NCBI GenBank assembly: GCA_029961685.1
Contig: JARWKL010000010.1
Location: 10,747,931-10,811,930 of the forward strand
Origin: Aristolochia californica
Taxonomy: Eukaryota > Streptophyta > Magnoliopsida > Piperales > Aristolochiaceae
Direction of reading: 5' to 3'
DNA: 64,000 bases
In this document: positions 50,063 to 62,800 of the stretch, in pieces
Layout of the letters: the number at the start of each line of letters is the position of its first letter
How positions within the stretch are numbered: position 1 is the first letter of the stretch
Position numbers and translations under genes: made by a program
Notes under the pieces: generated by a model
What the model was told of the DNA's origin: nothing
The model's database searches: none
The model's input: only the letters and a program-made list of their open reading frames with translations

Positions 50063-51549
50063 TTGAATTTTTAAGGATGGGCAAAATGGGTTGTTTGGCC
50101 CTGGTAAATATCCAACCACTTGAGAATTTCATTTTTGCTACTCCTTGAAATTTTTGGATCATGAGGTCCACTTGCATCCTCAACTTGTTTCTGGCATGCA
50201 TATCCTCCACACGTAAAACATGTTAGGATCAGTTACAAGTCCCTTTCCTATAAAATTCCACCAAGCTTTATTATTAGGGGCTGTACTAGTGGAATTTCCA
50301 AAACATGGTTAACAAAACCTTGGAGTTCATTTTTAATGCCTGAAATAATTCTGAAATTTTTTTACTGCAAAAATGAACTCTAGAATTTGCATTTTGTTAT
50401 TCCTTATATCTTTTTTGTTTACGAGAAAAATGGGAGAGTGAAAACTCAAGTTTTTATCTGAAAACAAATTTGAACATCCAAAATGGAAATGCACAAATGC
50501 AGTGAGAGATAGTTCCAAAAAGTGTCTGTGATTTTTTAAGGATAGGCAAATAGTTGGTTGTTTGGCCGTGGTAAATATCCAACCACTTGAGAATTTGATT
50601 TTTTCTACTCCTTGAAATTTTTGGATCATTAGGTCCACTTGCATCCTCAACATGATTCTAGCATGCATATCCACCACACTTAAAGCATGTTAAGATCAGT
50701 TACAAGTACCTTTCCTATAAAATTCCAACAAGCTTATTACTAGGGGTTGTACTAGTGGAATTTCCAGAACTTGGATAACAAAAGCTTGGAGTCCTTTTTA
50801 AGTGCTTGAAATAATTTCAAAATTTTTTTTTTGCATACATGAACTCTAAAATTTTCATTTTGTTATGCCTAATATCTTTTTTGTTGACGAGAAAAATGGG
50901 AGAGTGAAAACTCAAGTTTGTATCTGAAAACAAATTTGAACATCCAAAATGGAAATGCACAAATGCTGAGAGAGATAATTCCAAAAAGTATCTGTGATTT
51001 TTTAAGGATAGGCAAAAATTTGGTTGTTTGGCATTGGTAAATATCCAACCACTTGAGAATTGGATTTTTTCAACTCCTTGAAATTTTTGGATCATTAGGT
51101 CCACTTGCATCCTCAACATGATTCTGGCATGCATATCAACCACACTTAAAGCATGTTAGGATCAGTTACAAGTACCTTTCCTATAAAATTCCAACAAGCT
51201 TATTACTAGGAGTTGTACTAGTGGAATTTCTAGAACTTGGATAACAAAACCTTGGAGTTCATTGTTAGTGATTGAAATAATTTTGAAATTTTTTTTATGC
51301 ATACATGAACTCTAAAATTTTTATTTTGTTATGCCTTATATCTTTTTTGTTTACGAGAAAAATGGGAGAGTGAAAACCCAAGTTTGGAAATGAAAACAAA
51401 TTTGAACATCCAAAATGGAAATGAACAAATGCAGAGAGAGATAGTTCCAAAAAGTATCTGTGATTTTTTAAGGATAGGCCAAAAGTGGGTTGTTTGGCCC
51501 TGGTAAATATCCAACCACTTGAGAATTTTATTTTTTCTACTCATTGAAA

Positions 51550-53418
51550 TTTTTGGATCATTAGGTCCGCTTGCATCCTCAACATGTTTCTGGCATGCTT
51601 ATCCACCACACTTAAAGCATGTTAGGATCAATAACAAGTCCCTTTCCAATAAAATTCCACCAAGCTTTATTATTAGGGGTTGTTCTAGTGGAATTTCCAG
51701 AACATGTATAACAAAACCTTGGAGTTCATTTTTAGTGGCTGAAATAATTTTGAAATTTTTTTTTTGCAGAAAATGAACTCTAAAATTTTCATTTTGTTAT
51801 GCCTTATATTTTTTTTGTTTACCAGAAAAATGGGAGAGTGATAACTCAAGTTTGGATCTGAAAACAAATTTGAACATCCAAAATGGAAATGCACAAATGC
51901 TGAGAGAGATAGTTACAAAAAATATCTGTGATTTTTTAAGGAGAGGCAAAAAGTGGGTGTTTTGGCCCTCGTAAATATCCAACCACTTGAGAATTTGATT
52001 TTTTCTTCTCCTTGAAATTTTTGGATCATTAGGTCCACTTGCATCCTAAACATGTTTCAGGCATGCTTATCCATCATACTTAAAGCATGTTAGGATCAGT
52101 TACAAGTCCCTTTCCTATAAAATTCCACCAAGCTTTATTATCAGGGGTTGTACAAGTGGAATTACGGAAACATGGATAATAAAACAATGGAGTTCATTTT
52201 TAGTGCCTGAAATAATTTGGAAATCTTGATTTTGCAAAAATGTACTCTAAAATTTTCTTTTTGTTATGCCTTATATCTTTTTTGTTCACCAGAAAAATGG
52301 GAGTGTTAAAACTCATGTTCGGATGTGAAAACAAATTTGAACATCCAAAATGGAAATGCACAAATGCTGAGAGAAATAGTTCCAAAAAGTACCAGTGATT
52401 TTTTAAAGATAGGCAAAAATTGGATTGTTTGGCCCCTGTAAATATTCAACAACTTGAGAATTTTATTTTTGCTACTCCTTGAAATTTTTGGACCATTAGG
52501 TCCACTTGCATCCTCAACTTATTTCTGGCATGCATATCCACCACACGTAAAGCATGTTAGGATCAGTTACAAGTCCATTTCCGATAAAATTCCACCAAGC
52601 TTTATTATTAGGGGTTGTACTAGTGGAATTTCTACAACTTGGATAACAAAACCTTGGAGTTCATTTTTAGTGCCTAAAATAATTCTGAAATTTCTCTTAT
52701 GCATACATGAACTCTTAAATTTTCATTTTGTTATGCCTTATATCTTTTTTGTTTACGAGAAAAATGGGAGAGTGAAAACTTAAGTTTGTATCTGAAAACA
52801 AATTTGAACATCCAAAATGGAAATGGACAAATGCTTAGAGTGATAGTTCCAAAAAGTATTTGTGATTTTTTAAGAATAGGCAAAAAATTGGTTGTTTGGC
52901 CCTGGTAAATATCCAACCTCTTGAGAATTTGATTTTTTCTACTCCTTGAAATGTTTGGATCATTAGGTCCACTTGCTTCCTCAACATGATTCTGGCATGG
53001 ATATCCACCACACGTAAAGCATGTTAGGATCAGTTACTAGTCCCTTTGCTATAAAATTCCACCAAGCTTTATTATTAGGGGTTGTACTAGTGGAATTTCA
53101 AAAACATGGATAACAAAACCTTGGTGTTCATTTTTAGTGCCTGAAATAATTTTGAAATTTCTTTTTGGCATACATGAACTCTAAAATTTTCATTTTTTTA
53201 TGCCTTATATTTCTTTTGTTTACGAGAAATATGGAAGAGTGTAAACTCAAGTTTGTATCTGAAAAAAAATTTAAACATCCAAAATAAAAATGCACAAATG
53301 CTGAGAGAGATAGTTCCAAAAAGTATCTGTGATTTTTTAAGGATAGGCAAAAAGTTGGTTGTTTGGCCCTCGTAAATATTCAATCACTTGAGAATTTGAT
53401 TTTTTCTTCTCCTTGAAA
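51550..53418. repeat. 1,869-bp four-unit block, copy 1
   Basis: Anchors are 51662, 52130, 52597 and 53064. Every anchor recurs exactly 1,869 bp downstream. Diagnostic variants are tccgcttgcatcc, aggatcaataacaag, gtacaagtggaattacgg, ttgttcaccagaaa, tttctacaacttgg and gaaatatggaagagtg. The left edge lies between 51,543 (cat versus cct) and 51,569, the first private base shared by both copies. Confidence 0.93.
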
Positions 53419-55287
53419 TTTTTGGATCATTAGGTCCGCTTGCATCCTCAACATGTTTCTGGCATGCTTATCCACCACACTTAAAGCATGTTAGGATCAA
53501 TAACAAGTCCCTTTCCAATAAAATTCCACCAAGCTTTATTATTAGGGGTTGTTCTAGTGGAATTTCCAGAACATGTATAACAAAACCTTGGAGTTCATTT
53601 TTAGTGGCTGAAATAATTTTGAAATTTTTTTTTTGCAGAAAATGAACTCTAAAATTTTCATTTTGTTATGCCTTATATTTTTTTTGTTTACCAGAAAAAT
53701 GGGAGAGTGATAGCTCAAGTTTGGATCTGAAAACAAATTTGAACATCCAAAATGGAAATGCACAAATGCTGAGAGAGATAGTTACAAAAAATATCTGTGA
53801 TTTTTTAAGGAGAGGCAAAAAGTGGGTGTTTTGGCCCTCGTAAATATCCAACCACTTGAGAATTTGATTTTTTCTTCTCCTTGAAATTTTTGGATCATTA
53901 GGTCCACTTGCATCCTAAACATGTTTCAGGCATGCTTATCCATCATACTTAAAGCATGTTAGGATCAGTTACAAGTCCCTTTCCTATAAAATTCCACCAA
54001 GCTTTATTATCAGGGGTTGTACAAGTGGAATTACGGAAACATGGATAATAAAACAATGGAGTTCATTTTTAGTGCCTGAAATAATTTGGAAATCTTGATT
54101 TTGCAAAAATGTACTCTAAAATTTTCTTTTTGTTATGCCTTATATCTTTTTTGTTCACCAGAAAAATGGGAGTGTTAAAACTCATGTTCGGATGTGAAAA
54201 CAAATTTGAACATCCAAAATGGAAATGCACAAATGCTGAGAGAAATAGTTCCAAAAAGTACCTGTGATTTTTTAAAGATAGGCAAAAATTGGATTGTTTG
54301 GCCCCTGTAAATATCCAACAACTTGAGAATTTTATTTTTGCTACTCCTTGAAATTTTTGGACAATTAGGTCCACTTGCATCCTCAACTTATTTCTGGCAT
54401 GCATATCCACCACACGTAAAGCATGTTAGGATCAGTTACAAGTCCATTTCCGATAAAATTCCACCAAGCTTTATTATTAGGGGTTGTACTAGTGGAATTT
54501 CTACAACTTGGATAACAAAACCTTGGAGTTCATTTTTAGTGCCTAAAATAATTCTGAAATTTCTCTTTTGCATACATGAACTCTTAAATTTTCATTTTGT
54601 TATGCCTTATATCTTTTTTGTTTACGAGAAAAATGGGAGAGTGAAAACTTAAGTTTGTATCTGAAAACAAATTTGAACATCCAAAATGGAAATGGACAAA
54701 TGCTTAGAGAGATAGTTCCAAAAATTATTTGTGATTTTTTAAGAATAGGCAAAAAATTGGTTGTTTGGCCCTGGTAAATATCCAACCTCTTGAGAATTTG
54801 ATTTTTTCTACTCCTTGAAATGTTTGGATCATTAGGTCCACTTGCTTCCTCAACATGATTCTGGCATGGATATCCACCACACGTAAAGCATGTTAGGATC
54901 AGTTACAAGTCCCTTTGCTATAAAATTCCACCAAGCTTTATTATTAGGGGTTGTACTAGTGGAATTTCAAAAACATGGATAACAAAACCTTGGTGTTCAT
55001 TTTTAGTGCCTGAAATAATTTTGAAATTTCTTTTTGGCATACATGAACTCTAAAATTTTCATTTTTTTATGCCTTATATTTCTTTTGTTTACGAGAAATA
55101 TGGAAGAGTGTAAACTCAAGTTTGTATCTGAAAACAAATTTAAACATCCAAAATAAAAATGCACAAATGCTGAGAGAGATAGTTCCAAAAAGTATCTGTG
55201 ATTTTTTAAGGAAAGCCAAAAAGTTGGTTGTTTGGCCCTCGTAAATATTCAATCACTTGAGAATTTGATTTTTTCTTCTCCTTGAAA
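53419..55287. repeat. 1,869-bp four-unit block, copy 2
   Basis: Anchors are 53531, 53999, 54466 and 54933; the next anchor, 55400, belongs to the following unit. Only a handful of differences from copy 1 are seen, such as gatagctc versus gataactc, ggacaattag versus ggaccattag, and ttacaagtccc versus ttactagtccc near 54.9/53.04 kb. This is among the youngest events in the window. Confidence 0.93.
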
Positions 55288-56251
55288 TTTTTGGATCATT
55301 AGGTCCACTTGCGTCCTCAACATGTTTCTGGCTTGCTTATCCACCACACTTAAAGCATGTTAGGATCAGTTACAAGTCCCTTTCCTATAAAATTCCACCA
55401 AGCTTTATTATTAGGGGCTGTAGTAGTGGAATTACCAGAACATGGATAACAAAACCTTGGAGTTCATTTTTAGTGCCTGAAATAATTCTGAAATTTATTT
55501 TTTTGCAAAAATGAACTCTAAAATTTTCATTTTTTTATGCCTTATATCTTTTTTCTTTACCAGAAAAATGGGAGAGTGAAAACTCATGTTTGGATCTGAA
55601 AAAAAATTTGAACATCCAAAATGGAAATGCACAAATGCTGAGAGAGAGAGTTCCAAAAAGTATCTGTGATTTTTTAAGGATAGGCAAAAAGTGGGTTGTT
55701 TGGCCCAGGTTAATATCCAACCACTTGAGAATTTGAATTTTTCTACTCCCTGTAATTTTTGGATCATTAGGTCCAATTGCATCCTCAACTTGTTTCTGGC
55801 ATGCATATCCACCACACTTAAAGCATGTTAGGATCATTTACAAGTCCCTTTCCTATAAAATTCCACCTAGCTTTATTATTAGGGGCTCTACTAGTGGAAT
55901 TTCAAAAATGATAACAAAACCTTGGAGTTCATTTCAGTGCCTGAAATAATTTTGAAATTTTTTTTTTTGGCATACATGAACTCTAAAATTATTACTTTGT
56001 CATGCCTTATATCTTTTTTGTTTACGAGAAAAATGCGATAGTGAAAACTCAAGTTTGGATCTGAAAAACAATTCGAACATCCAAAATGGAAATAGGCAAA
56101 TGTTGAGAGAGATAGTTCCAAAAAGTATCTGTGAATTTTTAAGGATAGGCAAAAAGTGGGTTGTTTGGCCCTGGTAAATATCCAACCACTTGAGAATTTG
56201 ATTTTTTCTACTCCTTGAAATTTTTGGATCATTAGGTCCACTTGCATCCTC

Positions 56252-56266
56252 AACATATACCACCAC
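56252..56266. other. ~14-bp deletion in palindromic segment
   Basis: The sequence reads cctcaacatataccaccacac where the normal unit has caacatgtttctggcatgcatatccaccacac. The gtttctggcatgc portion is missing, and the unit is 451 bp. Confidence 0.8.
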
Positions 56267-57603
56267 ACTTAAAGCATGTTAGGATCAGTTACAAGTCCCT
56301 TTCCTATAAAATTCCACCAAGCTTTATTATTAGAGGTTGTACTAGTGGAAGTTCTAGAACATGGATAACAAAACCTTGGAGTTCATTTTTAGTGCCTGAA
56401 ATAATTTTGAAATTTTTTTTTTACAAAAATGAACTCTACAATTTTCATTTTGTTATGCCTTATATCTTTTTTGTTACCAGAAAAATGAGAGAGTGAAAAC
56501 TCAATTTTGGATCTGAAAACAAATTTGATCATCCAAAATTGAAATGCACAAATGCTGAGAGATATAGTTCCAAAAAATATCTGTGATTTTTTAAGGAGAG
56601 GCAAAAAGTGCGTTGTTTGGCCCTCGTAAATATCCAACCATTTGAGAATTTGATTTTTTCTACTCCTTGAAATTTTTGGATCATTAGGTCAACTTGCATC
56701 CTCAAATTGATTCCGGCATGCTTATCCATCACACTTAAAGCATATTAGGATCGGTTACAAGTCCCTTTCCTATAAAATTCAACCAAGCTTTATTATTAGT
56801 GGCTGTACAAGTGGCATTACTAGAACATGGATAATAAAACATTGGAGTTCATTTTTAGTGCCTGAAATAATTTTGAATTTTTTTTTGCAAAAATGAACTC
56901 TAAAATTTTCATTTTGATATGGCTTATATCTTTTTTGTTTAACAGAAAAATGGGAGAGTGAAAACTCAAGTTTGTATCTGAAAACAAATTTGAACATCCA
57001 AAAAGGAAATGCACAAATGCTGAGACAAATAGTTCCAAAAAGTATCTGTGATCTTTTAAGGATAGGCAAAAAGTGGGTTGTTTGGCCCAGGTAAAAATCC
57101 AACAACTTGAGAATTTTATTTTTTCTACTCCTTGGAATTTTTGGATCATTAGGTCCAGTTGCATCCTCAACATGTTCACGGCATGCTTATCCATCACACT
57201 TAAAGCATTTTAGGATCAGTTACAAGTCCCTTTCCTATAAAATTCCACCAAGCTTTATTATTAGGGGTTGTACTAGTGGAATTTCCAGAACAACGATAAC
57301 AAAACCTTGGAGTTCATTTTTAGTGCCTGAAATAATTCTGCAATTTTTTTTTTGCAACAATGAACTCTAAAATTTTCATTTTGTTATGCCTTATCTCTTT
57401 TTTGTTTACCAGAAAAATTGGAGAGCGAAAACTCAAGTTTGGATCTGAAAACAAATTTGAACATCCAAAATGGAAATGCACAAATGTTGAGAGAGATAGT
57501 TCCAAAAAGCATCTGTGATTTTTTAAGGATAGGCAAAAAGTGGGTTGTTTGGCCCAGGTAAATATCCAACCACTTGAGAATTTGATTTTTTCTACTCCTT
57601 GAA

Positions 57604-57620
57604 AATTTTGGATGCATATC
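57604..57620. other. 38-bp deletion junction
   Basis: The sequence reads gaaaattttggatgcatatccgcc. The normal unit has ggatcattaggtcc, then ctggcatgcatatcc. The 38 bp between ggat and gcatatcc are missing, giving a 429-bp unit with about 2 bp of homology at the join. Confidence 0.82.
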
Positions 57621-59821
57621 CGCCACACTTAAAGTATGTTTGGATCAATTACAAGTCCCTTTCCTATAAAATTCCTCCAAGCTATATTATTAGGGGCTGT
57701 ACTAGTGGAATTTCCAGAAAGAGGATAACAAAACCGTGGAATTCCTTTTAGTTCCTGAAATAATTTTGAATTATTTTTTTTGCATACATGAACTCCAAAA
57801 TTTTTATTTTGTTATGCGTTATATCTTTTTTGTTTACGAGAAAAATGGGAGAGTGAAAACACAAGTTTGGATCTGAAAAAAAAATTCGAACATCCAAAAT
57901 GGAAATGCACAAATGATGAGAGAGATAGTTCCAAAAAGTATCTATGAATTTTTAAGGATAAGGCAAAAAGTGGGTTGTTTCGCCCTGGTAAATATCGAAC
58001 CACTTGAGATTTTGATTTTTTCTACTCCATGAAATTTTTCGATCATTAGGTCCACTTGCATCCTCAACTTGTTTCTGGCTTGCATATCCACCACACTTAT
58101 AGCATGTTACGATCAGTTACAAGTCCCTTTCCTATAAAATTCCACCAAGCTTTATTATTAGGGGCTGTACAAGTGGAATTTCCAGAACAAGGATACCAAA
58201 ACCTTGGAGTTCCTTTTAGTGCCTAAAATAATTTTGAATTTTTTTTTTGCATACATGAACTGAAAAATTTTTATTTTGTTAAGCCTTATATCTTTTTTGT
58301 TTACGAGAAAAATGGGAGAGTGAAAACTCAAGTTTGGATCTGAAAAAAAATTCGAACTTCCAAAATGGTACTGCACAAATGTTGTGTGAGATAGTTCCAA
58401 AAGGTATCTGTGATTTTTTAAGGATAGGCAAAAAGTTGGTTGTTTGGCCCAGGTAAATATCCAACCACTTGAGAATTTGATTTTTTCTACTCCTTGAAAT
58501 TTTTGGATCATTAGGTCCACTTGCATCCTCAACATGTTTTTGGCATGCATATCCACCACACTTAAAGCATGTTAGGATTAGTTACAAGTCCCATTCCTAT
58601 AAAATTCCTCCAAGCTATATTATTAGGGGTTGTACTAGTGGAATTTCCAGAACATGGATAACAAAACCTTCGAGTTCATTTTTAGTGCCTGAAATAATTT
58701 TGAAATTTTTTTTTTTGCAAAAATGAACTCTAAAATTTTCATTTTGTTATGCCTTATATCTTTTTTGTTTACTAGAAAAATGGGAGAGTGAAAACTCAAG
58801 TTTGGGTCTGAAAACAAATTTGAACATCCAAAATGGAAATGCACAAATGATGAGAGAGATAGTTCCAAAAAGTATCTGTGATTTTTTTAAGGAGAGGCGA
58901 AAAGGGGGTTGTTTGGCCCTCATAAATATCCAACCACTTGGGAATTTGATTTTTTCTACTCCTTGAAATTTTTGGATCATTAGGTCCACTTGCCTCCTCG
59001 ACATGTTTCTGGCATGCTTATCCATCACACTTAAAGCATGTTAGGATCAGTTACAAGTCCCTTTCCAATAAAATTCCACCAAGTTTTATTATTAGGGGCT
59101 GTACAAGTGGAATTTCCAGAGCATGGATAATAAATCATTGGAGTTCATTTTTAGTGCCTGAAATAAGTTGGAAATTTTTATTTGCAAAAATGAACTCTAA
59201 AATTTTCATTTTGTTTTGCCTTATACCTTTTTTGTTTACCAGAAAAATGGGAGTGTGAAAACTCAAGTTCGGATGTGAAAAACAAATTTGAACATCCAAA
59301 ATGGAAATGCACAAATGCTGAGAGAAATTGTTCCAAAAAGTATCTATGATTTTTTAAGGATAGGCAAAAAGTGGGTTGTTTGGCACCTGTAAATATCCAA
59401 CCACTTGAGAATTTTATTTTTTCTACTCCTTGAAATTTTTGGATCATTAGGTCCACTTGCATCCTCAACATGTTTCTGGCATGCTTATCCATCACACTTA
59501 AAGCATGTTAGGATCAGGTTACATGTCCCTTTCCTATAAAATTCCACCAAGCTTTATTATTAGGGGCTGTACAAGTGGAATTTCCAGAACGTGGATAACA
59601 AAACCTTGGAGTTTATTTTTAGTGCCTTAAATAATTTTGAAATTTTTTTTTGCATACATGAACTCTAAAATTTTCGTTTTGTTTTGCCTTATTTCTTTTT
59701 TGCTTACGAGAAAAATGGGAGAGTGAAAACTCAAGTTTGGATCTGAAAACAATTTGAACATCCAAAATGGAAATGCACAAAGGCTGAGAGAGATAGTTCC
59801 AAAAAGTATCTGTGATTTTTT

Positions 59822-59838
59822 AACGATAGGCCGTGGTA
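59822..59838. other. ~19-bp deletion in monomer
   Basis: The sequence reads cgataggccgtggtaaaat where the normal unit has gataggcaaaaagtgggttgtttggccctggtaaat. The segment between two ggc triplets is missing, and the unit is 448 bp. The deleted segment overlaps the one lost at 46.45 kb. Confidence 0.8.
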
Positions 59839-62800
59839 AAATATCCAACCACTTGAGAATTTGATTTTTTCTACTCCTAGAAATTTTTGGATCTTTAGGT
59901 CCACTTGCATCCTGAACATGTTTCTGGTATGCATATCCACCACACTTAAAGGACGTTAGGATCAGTTACAAGTCCCCTTTCCTATAAAATTCCACCAAGC
60001 TTTATTATTAGGGGTTGTACTAGTGGAATTTCCAAAACATGGACAACAAAACCTTGGAGTTCATTTTTAGTGCCTGAAACAATTTTGAAATTTTTTTTTG
60101 CAAACATGAACTCTTAAATTTTCATTTTGTTATGTCGTATATCTTTTTTGTTTACGAGAAAAATGGGAGAGTGGAAACTCAAGTTTGGATCTGAAAACAA
60201 ATTTCAACATCCAAAATGGAAATGCACAAATGCTGAGAGAGATAGTTCCAAAAAGTATCTGTGATATTTTAAGGATTGGCAAAAACTGGGTTGTTTGGCC
60301 CTGGTAAATATCCCACCACTTGAGAATTTGATTTTTTCTACTCCTTGAAATTTTTGGAATATTAGGTCCACTTGAATCCTCAACATGTTTCTGGTATGCA
60401 TATCCACCGCACTTAAAGCATGTTAGGATCAGTTACAAGTCCCTTTCCTATAAAATTCTAGAAATCTTATTATTAGGGGCTGTACTAGTGGAATTTCAAG
60501 AACATGGATAAGAAAACCTTGGAGTTTATTTTTAGTGCCTGAAATAATTCTGAAATTTTTTTTTCCAAAAATGAACTCTAAAATTTTCATTTTGTTATGC
60601 CTTATATCTTTTTTGTTTACCAGAAATATGGGAGAGTGAAAACTCAATTTTGTATCTGAAAACAAATTTGAACATCCAAAATGGAAATGCACAAATGCTG
60701 AGGGAGATACTTCCAAAAAGTATGTGTGATTTTTTAAGGATAGGCAAAAAGTGGGTTGTTTTGCCCTGGTAAATATCCAACCACTTGAGAATTTGATTTT
60801 TTCTACTCCTTGAAATTTTTGGATCATTAGGTCCACTTGCATCCTCAACTTGCTTATGGCATGCATATCCACCACACTTAGAGCATGTTAGGATCAGTTA
60901 CAAGTTCCTTTCCTACAAAATTCCACCAACCTTTATTAGTAGGGCTGTACTAGTGGAATTTCCAGAACATGGATAAGAAAACCTTGGAGTTCATTTTTAG
61001 TGCCAGAAATAATTCTGAAATTGTTTTTTGCTTACATGAACTCTAATATTTTCATTTTGTTATGGCTTATATCTTTTTGGTTTACGAGAAAAATGGGAGA
61101 GTGAAAACTCAAGTTTGGATCTGAAAACAAATTTGAACATCCAAAATGGAAATGCACAAATGCTTAGAGTGATTGTTCCAAAAAGTATCTGTGATTTTTT
61201 AACGATAGGCAAAAAGTTGGTTGTTTGGCCCTGGTAAATATTCAACCACTTCAGAATTTAATTTTTTCTACTCCTTGAAATTTTTGGATCATTAGGTCCA
61301 CTTGCATCCTCAACATGTTTCTGGCCTGCATATCCACCACACGTAAAGCATGTTAGGATCAGTAACAAGTCCCTTTCCTATAAAATTCCACCAAGCTTTA
61401 TTATTAGGGGCTATACTATTGGAATTTCCAGAACATGGAGAACAAAACCTTGGAGTTCATTTTTAGTGCCTGAAATAATTTTGAAATTTCTTTTTTGCAT
61501 ACATGAACTCTAGAATTTTAATTTTGTTATGCCTTATATCTTTTTTGTTTACGAGAAAAATGGGAGAGTGAAAACTCAAGTTTGTATCTGAAAACAAATT
61601 TGAACATCCAAAGTGGAAATGCACAAATGCTAAGAGAGATAGTTCCAAAAAGTATCTGTGATTTTTTAAGGATAGGCAAAAAGTTGGTTGTTTGGCCCTC
61701 GTAAGTATTCAACCACTAGAGAAATTGACTTTTTCTACTCCTTGAAATTTTTGGATCATTAGGTACACTTGCATCCTCAACATGTTTCTGGCATGCTTAT
61801 CCACCACACTTAAAGCATGTTAGGATCAGTTACAAGTCCCTTTCCTATAAAATTCCACCAAGCTTTGTTAATAGGGGCTGTACTAGTGGAATTTCCAGAA
61901 CATGGATAAGAAAACCTTGGAGTTCATTTTCAGTGCCTTAAATAATTTTGAAATTTTTTTTTGCAAAAATGAACTCTAAAATTTCCCTTTTGTTATGCCT
62001 TATATCTTTTTTGTTTACAAGAAAAATGGGAGAGAGAAAACTGAAGTTTGGATCTGAAAACAAATTTGAACACCCAAAATGGAAATGCACAAATGCTAAG
62101 AGAGATAGTTCCAAAAAGTATCCATGATTTTTTAAGGAGAGGCAAAAAGTGGGTTGTTTGGCCCACGTAAATATCCAACCAATTGAGAATTTGATTTTTT
62201 CTACTCCTTGAAATTTTTGGATCATTAGGTCCACTTGCCTCCTCAACTTGTTTCTGGCATGCTTATCCATCACACTTAAAGCATGTTAGGATCAGTTACA
62301 AGTCCCTTTCCTATAAAATTCCACCAAGCTTTATTATTAGGGACTGTACAACTGGAATTTCCAGAACATGGATAATAAAACATTGGAGTTCATTTTTAGT
62401 GCCTGAAATAATTTTGAAATTTTTTTTTGCAAAAATGAACTCTAAAATTTTCATTTTGTTATGCCTTATATCTTTTTTCTTTACGAGATAAATGGGAGTG
62501 TGAAAACTAATGTTCGGATGTGAAAAAAAAATTTGAACATCCAAAATGGAAATGCACAAATGCTGAGAGAAATTGTTCCAAAAAGTATCTGTAATTTTTT
62601 AAGGATAGGAAAAAAGTGGGTTGTTTTGCCCCTGTAAATATCCAACAACTTAAGAATTTGATTTTTCTACTCCTTGAAATTTTTAGATCATTAGGTCCAC
62701 TTGCATCCTCAACATGTTTCTGCATTGCTTATCTATCACACTTAAAGCATGTTAGGATCGGTTACAAGTCCCTTTCCTATAAAATTCCACCAAGCTTTAT

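Larger units (their letters stand above)
46195..51549. repeat. Mixed monomers with several internal deletions
   Basis: Anchors are 46625 (site lost), 46997, 47460 (lost), 47925, 48393, 48858 (lost), 49322, 49788, 50263, 50730 and 51196. Two units here are short: 444 bp (46181-46625) and 372 bp (46625-46997). One is long at 475 bp (49788-50263). From about 47.5 kb many units carry gcaaaaatgaactc in place of gcatacatgaactc, often with tttaccagaaa in place of tttacgagaaa. Only satellite is present. Confidence 0.88.

Noticed and set aside
4915..55287. Near-identical blocks as pure assembly artefacts
   Set aside because: Not excluded, but scattered substitutions between copies and the precise one-unit difference between the 4.87-kb copies are easier to explain as real duplications. 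Left as a check and not as a conclusion.
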